A stretch of 64,000 bases of DNA from JALYXV01 sp963791545 (lineage in GTDB: Bacteria > Actinomycetota > Acidimicrobiia > Acidimicrobiales > Palsa-688): contig CAWBSR010000003.1 of assembly GCA_963791545.1 (NCBI GenBank), positions 1 to 64,000 of the forward strand, written 5' to 3'. The notes beneath the pieces were generated by a model, which saw nothing but the letters and a program-made list of their open reading frames with translations, was not told the DNA's origin and did not search any database. Each line of letters opens with the position of its first letter. Position 1 is the first letter of the stretch. Positions 50,793 to 60,288 of this stretch are shown here, piece after piece. A program made the translations under genes and the position numbers.

Positions 50793-53081
50793 ATGAGCGA
50801 GCACGACGAAGATCGGGCCCCGTCGGGGTCGTGGCGCCCGGTCGGCCCTCGCCGCCGGCCTGCGGACGAAACCGTCCCCCTCACTGACGCCGATCCGGCG
50901 ACCCCCGCTCCGTGGGCGTCTCCGGGTGGCGGCCGCCCCTTCCCCGGAGAGTCCGCGGCCGCAGATCCTGACCCCTGGGCCACGGCACCGCCGCCGGGAC
51001 GCCGACCCCACCCCTTTGCCTACCCCTACCCGGGAGCCGCCCCGTCGGCGGGTGCAGACGACGCCAATCCGGGGACCAACCCTGGGTCGTCTCCCTTCGC
51101 CGCCCCCGAGCCCGACGCTGTCGGAGCGCCGGGCAGGCAGGGCCAGGCCGGGGCGCCCCCGGGTCCGAGCCCGTCCGCCTATGCCCCGTACCCGGGCTCG
51201 CCCGGCGGTCTGGGCGACTCGCCGACCTATCCCGGTTCGTCGCCCAGCTACCCCCCTCCGCCCGCGTACCGCGACAACCCGTTGTACTCGGGGTCGCCGA
51301 CCTATCCCGGCGCACTCACCTACGACGAGCCGGGTTCCCCCGCCTACCCGGCGGCGCGGGCCTACCTCGACTCACCCACCTATCCGGGCCCACCCGCCGG
51401 CCGCAGCCCGGACGACTACCCCCCGTCTCCCGGCTCTCCCGCCTATCCCGCGGCGCCCCCCTACCGCGATCCGCCGCCGTATCCCGGTTCTCCCGCTCAC
51501 GGCGGCGACCGGCCCGCCTACGGCGGCGACCGGCCCGCCTACAGCGACCCCTCCGCCTACCCGGCCCCGCCCAACTACAACGACCCCTCCGCCTACGCCG
51601 GCGCACCCGGCTACCCGGCTCCCCCCTACCCGCCCCCCCCCGGCTACCCGGCCCCTCCCGGCTACCCGGCCCCTCCCGGCTATCAGGCCCCGACCTCCTA
51701 CGGCGGCCCAGCGTCCTACCCGGGCGTCGTCGCATACCCCGGGGCTCGTACTTACGGCGAACCGAGCGGGTACTCGGGGTACACCGATACCTCGGCCTAT
51801 CCGGCGGCCGGCTGGTATCCCCGCGCCGGCGCCGGCGGCTCAACGGGTGGCTGGGACTCGGGGGCGCCTGGGTCGCCGCCGCCGGCCCTGCCCCCGCCCT
51901 CGGGATACTCCTGGGGCCCGGCGCCGCAGCCCGGCTGGGCGCCGGTACCGACCAGTCCCCCGCCCCGGCGCAACGCGGCGGCCATCATCGGCATTGCCAT
52001 CTTGATCGCGGCGCTCATCGGACTCGCGGTCGGCGGCCAGCTGGTGGGCAATCGCTCCACGGTCAGGCGTATCCCCAGCATTTTCCCATCTGGGCCGTCC
52101 CGGGGTAACAGCGGCGGCGTCCCTTCCGGCACCGGCCTCCCCGCCGCCCAGGCGACGGCCATCGCCAAGAACGTCAACCCCTCGGTCGTCGACATCAACG
52201 CCCGCCTCGGGTACCAGCAGGCCGCGGCCGCGGGCACCGGGATGGTCCTGACAAGCGACGGCCAGGTCCTGACCAACAACCACGTCATCGCCGGCGCCAC
52301 CAGCCTGAGCGCGACCGTGGTGGGCGGCATGACCTACACCGTGAGGGTCCTCGGCACCGATCCCAGCGAGGACGTGGCCCTCATCAAGCTGGAGGGTGCC
52401 ACCGGCCTGAAGCCGATAACGCCCGGTGATCCCACCACGCTGAGCACGGGCGACCCCATTGTGGCGGTCGGAAACGCCGGGGGGGTGGGGGGCACCCCGA
52501 GCGTGGTGACAGGTACCGTCGAGGCCCTGGATCAGTCGGTGACGGCCAGTGACCTGGGCGGAACGAACTCCGAACAACTGAGCGGCCTCATCCAGATCAG
52601 CGCCCCGTTGCAGCCCGGCGACTCCGGGGGGCCCCTCATCAATACCCGCAGCGAGGTGGTCGGCATGAATACCGCCGCCTCAGCCACAAATCGCATCGAG
52701 GCCCAGACCGGGGTTGGTTTCGCCATTCCCATCACCAAGGCCACCTCGATCGCCCGGCTGATCGCGGCCGGCAAGGCCAGCGCCACCATCCAGATCGGCC
52801 TGCCTGGTTTCCTCGGCGTGTCGGTGGCCAGCACCAACACCGGCTCGGTGGCCGGGGCACCGGTCGTGGGTCTTCTGCCGGGGTCGCCCGCCGAGAAGGT
52901 GGGCCTGGCGGCTGGCGACGTGATCACCTCGATCAACGGCCAGGCGGTCGGCTCGCCCAAGGCCCTCACCGCGATCCTGCAGCAGAAGCATGGCGGTGAC
53001 AAGGTGATGCTGGGCTGGACCGACCCTTCGGGCAAGACCCACACCGCCCCGGTGACACTGACGACCGGTCCCGCGGCATAA
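50793..53081 (+). CDS. HtrA/DegP-like serine protease with Pro/Tyr-rich N-terminus
   Basis: The 762-residue protein has a cytosolic N-terminal region of about 390 residues that is Pro/Tyr/Gly/Ser-rich with many YPxxP and PAPPGYPAPPGY units, one membrane helix (AAIIGIAILIAALIGLAVGG), and an outside trypsin-like domain followed by PDZ. The triad is His in TNNHVIAG, Asp in SEDVALIKL and Ser in PGDSGGPLI; PDZ begins near LGVSVAST and includes VGLAAGDVITSINGQ. It degrades or folds envelope proteins. ATG 50793 has AGGAG 8 nt upstream; GTG 50784 is possible. Confidence 0.92.
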   Translation: MSEHDEDRAPSGSWRPVGPRRRPADETVPLTDADPATPAPWASPGGGRPFPGESAAADPDPWATAPPPGRRPHPFAYPYPGAAPSAGADDANPGTNPGSSPFAAPEPDAVGAPGRQGQAGAPPGPSPSAYAPYPGSPGGLGDSPTYPGSSPSYPPPPAYRDNPLYSGSPTYPGALTYDEPGSPAYPAARAYLDSPTYPGPPAGRSPDDYPPSPGSPAYPAAPPYRDPPPYPGSPAHGGDRPAYGGDRPAYSDPSAYPAPPNYNDPSAYAGAPGYPAPPYPPPPGYPAPPGYPAPPGYQAPTSYGGPASYPGVVAYPGARTYGEPSGYSGYTDTSAYPAAGWYPRAGAGGSTGGWDSGAPGSPPPALPPPSGYSWGPAPQPGWAPVPTSPPPRRNAAAIIGIAILIAALIGLAVGGQLVGNRSTVRRIPSIFPSGPSRGNSGGVPSGTGLPAAQATAIAKNVNPSVVDINARLGYQQAAAAGTGMVLTSDGQVLTNNHVIAGATSLSATVVGGMTYTVRVLGTDPSEDVALIKLEGATGLKPITPGDPTTLSTGDPIVAVGNAGGVGGTPSVVTGTVEALDQSVTASDLGGTNSEQLSGLIQISAPLQPGDSGGPLINTRSEVVGMNTAASATNRIEAQTGVGFAIPITKATSIARLIAAGKASATIQIGLPGFLGVSVASTNTGSVAGAPVVGLLPGSPAEKVGLAAGDVITSINGQAVGSPKALTAILQQKHGGDKVMLGWTDPSGKTHTAPVTLTTGPAA

Positions 53082-53311
53082 ACGCTGACCGCCGACACAG
53101 GCCGCCGGCCCCGAAAAACGGTCAAGCAGCTTGTTACCCCAAGTACTTGCTCCCGCAACAAACGCCCGGCCCTAATTCGTACTTAAATGGCCGCTAAGAA
53201 TGCGAAGTAATGCTGCAAACCGGTCATACCACCCTCAACCTTCCCTCCCGAAATCCCGATGACACAGGAGGACACAGGACCGACCGGGTGCGACCTGAAG
53301 GGGCGGAATCC

Positions 53312-55600
53312 ATGAACTTGCTCCGAAGCCGCGATCTGGTTATCGGGATCACCCCCTTCCAGGAGCCCAACGCGGAGCTGGCGGTAGCCGTGGAGCGGGC
53401 CGGGGGCCTCGGTGTCCTCGGGCTGGGTACCGACGTCGAGGCCAACCGGGCCGCTCTGGCCAACGCCGCCCGCTGGTCCCGTGGCGGCTCGCGCCTCGGC
53501 TCCCACTTCGGCGTCCGGGTTCCCGCCGGCTGCCCGCTGGCCATCGCGGAGCTGCCCGACCAGGTCGACACCGTGATCCTCGGCGCCGCCTCGCCCTGGT
53601 CGGCCACCGATCCCGGCCTGGCCGGCCGCCGGGTCCTGATCGAAGTCATCAGCCTGGCCCAGGCCCGCCAGGCCGCGGCCGCAGCCACCACCGCCTCCAT
53701 CGCCGCCGCCTCCTCCATCGCCGCCTCCTCCATCGCCACCGACTCCTTCATCGCCGCCGATGATGCCCCCGCCTCGGCCCTCGACTCCTACGGGCTGATC
53801 GCCAAGGGTTCCGAGTCGGGGGGCCCGATCGGCGACACGACCGCGTTCGTCCTGCTCCAGCAACTACTGGCCGACCCCGCCATCGACCTCCCGATCTGGT
53901 GCGCGGGCGGCATCGGCCGCCACACCGCGGCCGCTGCCATCGCCGGCGGCGCCGCCGGCGTGGTTCTCGACGCCCAGTTGGCCCTGGTCAAGGAAGCCCG
54001 CCTGCCTGCCGAAATCCAAGCAGCCATCCGAGCCATGGACGGCAGCGAAACCACGGTGATCGGCGGGTACCGGGTGTACACCCGCCCCGACCTCCCGGTA
54101 GCCGGACTCGCCTCCGGCGAAGAGGTCGGAACTGCGGTTGAGGGTATGGAGGGCGGGAAAGAGGGTGGCAACGGCGCCACCCCGCCCGCCCCTCCCTCAA
54201 CGCGGCTCGCGCCCGGCGGCGTTGCCGCTCGGCTGGGAGGCCGGAACCTCCGGACCCAGCTGCTGCCCATCGGCCAGGAAGGCGCCTTCGCGGGGCCGCT
54301 GGCCGAGCGGTACCCGACCGCGGGGGCCGTCGTCGCCGCGGTCCGTGAGGCCATCGCCGAGCACCTGAACGCCGCCGCCGCCCACCAGCCGCTGGCGCCG
54401 GGTTCGCCGTTCGCGGCCGCCCGGGGACTGACCGTGCCCGTCGCCCAGGGGCCCATGACCCGGGTCAGCGACCGGGCCGCCTTCGCCCTGGCGGTGGCCG
54501 AGGCCGGGGGCCTTCCCTTCCTCGCTCTGGCCCTCATGGGCGGCGACGAGGTCCGGGCCCTGCTGGAAGAGACCTCGGCCCGGCTGCGGGGGCGCCCGTG
54601 GGGCGTCGGCATCCTCGGCTTCGTTCCCGCCGAGCTCCGCGAAACCCAACTGGCCGTCGTCCACGACGTCCGCCCCCCCTGCGCCCTCATTGCCGGTGGC
54701 CGCCCCTCGCAGGCGGCGCCCCTCGAGGCAGCCGGCATCGACACCTTCCTCCACGTTCCCTCGCCCGGCCTGCTGGACCGCTTCCTCCTCGACGGCGCCC
54801 GCAAGTTCGTCTTCGAGGGCCGGGAATGCGGTGGCCACGTCGGCCCGCGCTCCAGCTTCGCCCTGTGGGAATCCCAGATCGAGCGGCTGCTGGCCTTCGG
54901 CCACCTCGACGAGGTCCATGTGCTGTTCGCGGGCGGCATCCACGACGAGCGCTCGGCGGCCATGGTCGCCGCCTTGGCGGCGCCGCTGGCGGCGGGCGGG
55001 GCCAAGGTGGGCGTGCTCATGGGCACCGCCTACCTGTTCACCGAGGAAGCAGTGGCCAGCGGCGCCATCGTGGCCGGCTTCCAGTCGGCCGCCCTGACGT
55101 GCGACTCGACCGTCCTGCTCGAGACGTCACCGGGCCACGCCACCCGCTGCGTCGACACCGACTACGTCCGGTCCTTCCGGGAGACCAAGGAGCGGCTGCG
55201 CGGCGATGGCGCCAGCCAGCAGGAGATGTGGGCGCGAGCTGGAGCAGCTCAACCTGGGCCGGCTGCGCCTGGCCAGCAAGGGCGTCCGACGCCAGGCGGG
55301 GACGCTGGTGGCGGTCGACGAAGACGAGCAGCGCCGCCAGGGGATGGTCATGATCGGCGAGGTGGCCACCCTGCGGTCGGCCACGACCACCATCTCGCAG
55401 CTGCACGATCAGGTGAGCAATGGCGCCTGCGCACTTCCTGGATGCCCGGGCGGCCCAGCTGGCGGACGACCAGGGCGCGACCGTGGCCGACGGAGGGGAC
55501 CCACTGGAGATCGCCATCGTGGGGATGGCGTGTGTGTTCGCGGAGGCGGGCGACACCGACCAGTACTGGTCCAACGTGGTGGCCGGCGTGGACGCCGTGA
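53312..55600 (+). CDS. Tandem nitronate-monooxygenase-like (PfaD-type) protein, frameshifted
   Basis: Two flavin TIM-barrel halves related to nitronate monooxygenase and to PfaD enoyl reductases lie in tandem: the first from RDLVIGITPFQEPNAEL with WCAGGIGRHTAAAAI, the second from VPVAQGPMTRVSD with FEGRECGGHVGPRS, LFAGGIHDERSAAMV and GVLMGTAYLFT. In PUFA synthases PfaD reduces enoyl intermediates. After codon TGG at 55229 the true frame shifts by +1: ELEQLNLGRLRLASKG and MIGEVATLRSATTTISQLHD continue in another frame to about 55427. Residues after about 640 in this frame are therefore not native. A Ser/Ile/Ala repeat interrupts the first barrel. ATG 53312 follows AAGGGG. Confidence 0.75.
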   Translation: MNLLRSRDLVIGITPFQEPNAELAVAVERAGGLGVLGLGTDVEANRAALANAARWSRGGSRLGSHFGVRVPAGCPLAIAELPDQVDTVILGAASPWSATDPGLAGRRVLIEVISLAQARQAAAAATTASIAAASSIAASSIATDSFIAADDAPASALDSYGLIAKGSESGGPIGDTTAFVLLQQLLADPAIDLPIWCAGGIGRHTAAAAIAGGAAGVVLDAQLALVKEARLPAEIQAAIRAMDGSETTVIGGYRVYTRPDLPVAGLASGEEVGTAVEGMEGGKEGGNGATPPAPPSTRLAPGGVAARLGGRNLRTQLLPIGQEGAFAGPLAERYPTAGAVVAAVREAIAEHLNAAAAHQPLAPGSPFAAARGLTVPVAQGPMTRVSDRAAFALAVAEAGGLPFLALALMGGDEVRALLEETSARLRGRPWGVGILGFVPAELRETQLAVVHDVRPPCALIAGGRPSQAAPLEAAGIDTFLHVPSPGLLDRFLLDGARKFVFEGRECGGHVGPRSSFALWESQIERLLAFGHLDEVHVLFAGGIHDERSAAMVAALAAPLAAGGAKVGVLMGTAYLFTEEAVASGAIVAGFQSAALTCDSTVLLETSPGHATRCVDTDYVRSFRETKERLRGDGASQQEMWARAGAAQPGPAAPGQQGRPTPGGDAGGGRRRRAAPPGDGHDRRGGHPAVGHDHHLAAARSGEQWRLRTSWMPGRPSWRTTRARPWPTEGTHWRSPSWGWRVCSRRRATPTSTGPTWWPAWTP

Positions 55601-58600
55601 CCGAGGTGCCGCCCGAGCGCTGGGACACCGCCACCTACTACGACCCCGCCGCGGTCACCCAGGGGGCGGGCCACCGCACCCCCTCGAAATGGGGCGGCTT
55701 CCTGCCCGACATCGCCTTCGATGCCCTTTCCTACGGCGTGCCTCCCTCGTCGCTGACCTCGGTCGACCCGTCGCAGCTCCTGGCGCTCGAAGTGGCCGCC
55801 CGGGCGCTGTCCGACGCCGGTTACCGGGCCCGGCGCTTCGACCGGGAACGCACCTCGGTGGTCTTCGGCGCCGAGGCGGGCACCGACCTGGCGGGCGCCT
55901 ACGGCTTCCGGGCCCTGCACCAGTCCTACCTGGGCCCCCTCCCGCCGGAGCTGGACGCCCATCTGCCCTCCCTCAACGAGGACTCGTTCCCCGGGGTGCT
56001 GTCCAATGTCATCGCGGGGCGCATCGCCAACCGCCTCGACCTGGGCGGCTCCAACTACACCGTCGACGCCGCCTGCGCATCGTCGCTGGCCGCCCTCGAT
56101 GTCGCCTGCAAGGAGCTTCGCTCGGGCACCAGTGACATGGTGCTGTGCGGCGGCGCCGACGTCCACAACGGCCTCCAGGACTTCCTGCTCTTCGCCTCGG
56201 TGCACGCCCTGTCGCCGAGCGGGCACTGCCGAACCTTCGACGCCAAGGCGGACGGCATCGCCCTGGGTGAAGGGGTGGCCTGCGTGGTACTCAAGCGGCT
56301 GGCCGACGCCGAGCGCGACGGCGACCGGGTGTACGCGGTGGTGAAGGCCATCGCGGGTTCGAGCGACGGCCGCAGCCTGGGGCTGACCGCCCCCCGCCCC
56401 GAAGGTCAGCGCCGGGCCCTGGAGCGGGCGTACCGCATGGCCGGCATCTCCCCCGCCCAGGTCGGCCTGATGGAGGCCCACGGCACCGGGACCGTCGTCG
56501 GCGACCGGACCGAGCTGGCCACCCTCACAGAACTGTTCACCGAGTCGGGAGCCGAGCCGGGCAGCTGCTCGCTCGGATCGGTCAAATCCCAGATCGGGCA
56601 TACGAAGTGCGCGGCCGGGCTGGCCGGGATCATCAAGGTGGCCCGGGCCCTGTACAGCGGAGTCCGCCCGCCCACCGGCCAGATCTCCCAGCCCAACAGC
56701 TACTGGGACCGCGACGCGAGCCCGTTCTTCTTCGACACCGCGGCCCGCCCGTGGGTCGCCCCGCCCGCCGAGCGCTTCGCCGGCGTCAGCGCCTTCGGGT
56801 TCGGCGGCACCAACTTCCACGCCGTGCTGGGTGCCTACGACGGCGGCCCGGAACCGGAGCAGGGGCTGGAAAAATGGCCGGCCGAGCTGTTCCTCCTGCG
56901 CAGCGCCGGCCAGATGGACCAGTTGCTGCAGCTGCTTTCCGCCAACGATGCCGCGGGCCGTCCATGGCGGCTCCGGGATCTGGCGTGGACGATCGCCAGC
57001 GCCGGGAAGGGCCCCGTTCGGGTGGCGGTGGTCGCCCGCGACCTTGACGACCTGGCCGCCAAGCTGGACGCGGCGCGCTCGGGGACCGTGGCGCCCGGCG
57101 TTTTCCACGCCGCCTCGCGGGAATCGGGCCCGGTCGCCTTCCTCTTCCCCGGCCAGGGCAGCCAGTCGCCGGGAATGTTGGCCGATCTTTTCGTCGCCTT
57201 CCCCAACCTCCGCCGCCATCTGCACCGCCTCGGCGACCTGGCCGCCGTCATGTTTCCGCCCGCCGCCTTCAGCCGCGACGAAGCGGAGCGCCAGCGGGCC
57301 GCCATCACCGACACCCGGGTGGCCCAGCCCACCTTGGGCGTGGCCGGCCTGGCCATGTACGAACTGCTGACCACCCTCGGCGTCCATCCCGACCTGGCCG
57401 GGGGCCACAGCTACGGCGAGCTGGTCGCCCTGGCGGCAGCCGGCGCCCTCGATCACGACGACCTGGTCGCCATCAGCGCCGCCCGGGCCGATGCCATCCT
57501 GAACGCCACCGGCGACGACCCGGGCACCATGGCCGCCGTCAGCGCCACCGCGGCCGAGGTCCAGGCGGCCCTGCCCGACGGCGTTCGCATCGCCAATCAC
57601 AACGCTCCCCGCCAGGTTGTGATCTCGGGCCCCACCGCGAGTGTGGACGCTGCCATCGAGCGCCTGGCCATCCAAGGGCTGTCCGCCAAGAAGATCCCCG
57701 TCGCCTGCGCCTTCCACTCCACCTTGGTGGCCGGCGCCGCCGCCACCCTCGGCGCCGAGCTGGCCGGCCGGGCCGTCTCCGGTCCCGCCTTCCCGGTGTG
57801 GTCCAACACCACTGCCGACCGGTACCCGTGCGACCCGGACGCCATCCGGGCCACCCTGGCCCAGCAGGTCGCGGAACCGGTGCGCTTCGTCGAGCAGATC
57901 GAAGCCATGTATGCCGCCGGGGCCCGGGTGTTCGTGGAGGCCGGGCCGGGCCGGGTCCTCACCGCCCTGGTGGTCAAGATCCTGGGCGACCGCCCGCATG
58001 TTGCGGTCGCCTGCGATGTCGCCGGCGAGGCGGGCCTGCCCCGCCTGCTGCAGGCATTGGCCGAACTGGCGGCCGCCGGGGTCCCGGTCGACACCGAGGC
58101 CCTGTTCCGGGGCCGCCAGGTCCGAACCGTCTCGACGACCGACATCCCCCGCCGGCCCGGCTGGCTGGTCAACGGCCATCTGGTGCGCACCGCCGACGGC
58201 GCCCCCCTCCCCGGCGGCCTGCAGCCCATGAACACCGTTCCCGTCGGGCCCGTGGCCGCCTCGGTGGCACCAGCCGCCGAGCGGGACCTGGCCGTGCTCG
58301 AGTACCTGCGCACCACCCGCGAGCTGGTGGCGGCCCAGCGCGACGTGCTCCTCGGCTACCTCGGCGCCGGGGCGGACGCCTTCCCGCCGCTCTCGGCCGT
58401 CCCCGCCCAGCCGGCCGTCGTTGCCGCCTCGGCCGTCGTTGCCGCCTCGGTCGTGAAGCCGGTCGTGCCCGGCCCCGCTCCCGCCCCCCCGGGCCCGCTC
58501 ACCCGGACCCAGGTGCTCGACGCCGTCCTCTCCATCGTCAGCACCCGTACCGGGTACCCGAGCGACATGCTGGATCCCGACCTCGACCTCGAGGCCGACC

Positions 58601-60288
58601 TGAGCATCGACTCCATCAAGCGCACCGAGGTCCTGAGCGAGCTTGCCGACCGGGTCGGCCTGGCGGGCGCCAACGGCAGCGCCATCGACGAGTCCACCGT
58701 CGAGGAACTGGCCCGCCTGAAGACCCTGAATGCCATCGCCGACTGGATCGTGGCCCACGTCGACCCCGCCCCGGTGGCGGCGCCGGCGGCACCGGCGGCA
58801 CCGGCGCCGGTACCCCCGGTCTCGGTGACAACCCGCCAGCTGGTCGAGCTGGAGACGCTGAACCCACTGCCCGAGGCGCCCGACGACGAGGACTTGATGG
58901 TGGGCCGCCGGTACGTCGTCGTCGACGGCGGCCTCGGGATTGGCCTCGAGCTGTCCGAGCTACTGGAGCGCCGGGGCGCCGAGGTGATCTTCCTCGACCA
59001 CGAGGACAACCTGGCGGCTCTCGACGGCGCCCACGCCCTGGTCCACCTGGCCGCAGTCGACTCCGACCAGCCTCCGGTCCTGCCGGGCGCCTTCTCGATC
59101 CTGCGGGAAGCGGCCGAGCGACGGGTGGCGCGGATGCTGGTCGTGACCGGTAGTGGCGGCCGCTTCGGCTTCGACCGGGGCATCGACGCTCCCGACGCGG
59201 GACTCGGGCTGGGGGGCCTGGTGCGCACCATGCGAGCCGAGTACCCCGAGCTCGCCTGCCAGCTCATCGATGTCGACCCGAAGGAACGGGCCGGCGCCAT
59301 CGCCTTGGCTCTGCTGTCGGAACTGACCGCCTCAGAGCCGCCGGTGACGGTGGGCTTCAGCCGGGGCGCCCGGACCACCCGGAGGGTGTCGGCGGTCGGC
59401 CTGGCGGCAACCGCTGCCGCCACCGATACTGCCGCCATCGTCGCCCTCGGGCTGGGCCCCGATTCGGTGGTGCTGCTGACCGGCGGCGCCCGGGGGATCA
59501 CCTCCAAGGTGGCGGTGGCGCTGGCCCGCGCCACCGGGTGCCACATCGAGCTGATGGGCCGGACCCAGGCCCCGGAGGGCGACGAGGACCCGGCTACCGC
59601 GTCGGCCACCGACGCCGCCGCCATCCGCGGGGCGCTCATCGGCGCCGGCACCCGCATCCCCGCTCAGGTGGAGGTTGCCACCGCCCGCATCCTGGCCACC
59701 CGGGAGATCCGAGCCACCCTGGCCCAGCTGCAGGCCTCGGCGGCCTCGGCCCGCTACCACGTCGTCGACGTCCGCGACCGCGATGCGGTGCGGGCCGTGG
59801 TCGAGGGCATCTACCGCCGGCACGGCCGCCTGGACGGCGTCATCCACGGCGCCGGGGTGCTGGAAGACAAGCGGATGAGCGACAAGGGGATCGAATCCTT
59901 CGAGCGGGTCTTCCGTACCAAGGTCGACGGAGCCCGCAACCTGGTATCGGCGTTGCGTTCCGACCTCGGCTTTCTGGTCCTCTTCGGCAGCGTGGCCGGG
60001 GTGTACGGCAACCGGGGCCAGGCCGACTACGCGGCCGCCAACGACGCCCTCGACAGCCTGGCCCGCAGCTGGGCGGGCCAGTTCCAGGGCCGGGTGGTCG
60101 CCATCGACTGGGGGCCGTGGGCCGGGGCGGGCATGGTTTCCCCAGAGCTGGAACGGGAGTACGCCCGGCGCGGGGTGGGCCTGATCAGCGTCGGCGACGG
60201 GATCCGCTGCCTGCTCGGTGAGCTGGCCTTCGGTCCCCGGGACGTGGCCCAGGTCGTCTACCTGCAGACGCCGGCGGCCCGGGGATGA
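55420..60288 (+). CDS. Type I synthase KS-AT-ACP-KR (PUFA/HglE-like)
   Basis: The 1622-residue megasynthase has, in order: ketosynthase (about 30-455; Cys219 in DAACASS, His354 in EAHGTGT, IGHTKCAAG), acyltransferase (about 570-880; Ser664 in GHSYGE, CAFHS), one acyl carrier domain (about 1030-1110; Ser1065 in SIDSIKR) and ketoreductase (about 1360-1600; TGGARGI, Lys1501, Ser1524, Tyr1537 in QADYAAAN). The DSIKR carrier motif is that of PUFA, heterocyst-glycolipid and enediyne synthases. PUFA synthases carry several tandem ACPs; here one is seen. ATG 55420 may be internal to a larger fused gene. The stop overlaps the next gene (ATGA). Confidence 0.88.
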   Translation: MAPAHFLDARAAQLADDQGATVADGGDPLEIAIVGMACVFAEAGDTDQYWSNVVAGVDAVTEVPPERWDTATYYDPAAVTQGAGHRTPSKWGGFLPDIAFDALSYGVPPSSLTSVDPSQLLALEVAARALSDAGYRARRFDRERTSVVFGAEAGTDLAGAYGFRALHQSYLGPLPPELDAHLPSLNEDSFPGVLSNVIAGRIANRLDLGGSNYTVDAACASSLAALDVACKELRSGTSDMVLCGGADVHNGLQDFLLFASVHALSPSGHCRTFDAKADGIALGEGVACVVLKRLADAERDGDRVYAVVKAIAGSSDGRSLGLTAPRPEGQRRALERAYRMAGISPAQVGLMEAHGTGTVVGDRTELATLTELFTESGAEPGSCSLGSVKSQIGHTKCAAGLAGIIKVARALYSGVRPPTGQISQPNSYWDRDASPFFFDTAARPWVAPPAERFAGVSAFGFGGTNFHAVLGAYDGGPEPEQGLEKWPAELFLLRSAGQMDQLLQLLSANDAAGRPWRLRDLAWTIASAGKGPVRVAVVARDLDDLAAKLDAARSGTVAPGVFHAASRESGPVAFLFPGQGSQSPGMLADLFVAFPNLRRHLHRLGDLAAVMFPPAAFSRDEAERQRAAITDTRVAQPTLGVAGLAMYELLTTLGVHPDLAGGHSYGELVALAAAGALDHDDLVAISAARADAILNATGDDPGTMAAVSATAAEVQAALPDGVRIANHNAPRQVVISGPTASVDAAIERLAIQGLSAKKIPVACAFHSTLVAGAAATLGAELAGRAVSGPAFPVWSNTTADRYPCDPDAIRATLAQQVAEPVRFVEQIEAMYAAGARVFVEAGPGRVLTALVVKILGDRPHVAVACDVAGEAGLPRLLQALAELAAAGVPVDTEALFRGRQVRTVSTTDIPRRPGWLVNGHLVRTADGAPLPGGLQPMNTVPVGPVAASVAPAAERDLAVLEYLRTTRELVAAQRDVLLGYLGAGADAFPPLSAVPAQPAVVAASAVVAASVVKPVVPGPAPAPPGPLTRTQVLDAVLSIVSTRTGYPSDMLDPDLDLEADLSIDSIKRTEVLSELADRVGLAGANGSAIDESTVEELARLKTLNAIADWIVAHVDPAPVAAPAAPAAPAPVPPVSVTTRQLVELETLNPLPEAPDDEDLMVGRRYVVVDGGLGIGLELSELLERRGAEVIFLDHEDNLAALDGAHALVHLAAVDSDQPPVLPGAFSILREAAERRVARMLVVTGSGGRFGFDRGIDAPDAGLGLGGLVRTMRAEYPELACQLIDVDPKERAGAIALALLSELTASEPPVTVGFSRGARTTRRVSAVGLAATAAATDTAAIVALGLGPDSVVLLTGGARGITSKVAVALARATGCHIELMGRTQAPEGDEDPATASATDAAAIRGALIGAGTRIPAQVEVATARILATREIRATLAQLQASAASARYHVVDVRDRDAVRAVVEGIYRRHGRLDGVIHGAGVLEDKRMSDKGIESFERVFRTKVDGARNLVSALRSDLGFLVLFGSVAGVYGNRGQADYAAANDALDSLARSWAGQFQGRVVAIDWGPWAGAGMVSPELEREYARRGVGLISVGDGIRCLLGELAFGPRDVAQVVYLQTPAARG

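Noticed and set aside
53680..53760. CRISPR-like short repeats
   Set aside because: They are in-frame codon repeats inside a protein, without spacers.
55348..58758. 1136-residue minus-strand open frame over the KS-AT region
   Set aside because: Shadow frame created by high third-position GC; the plus frame carries all catalytic motifs.
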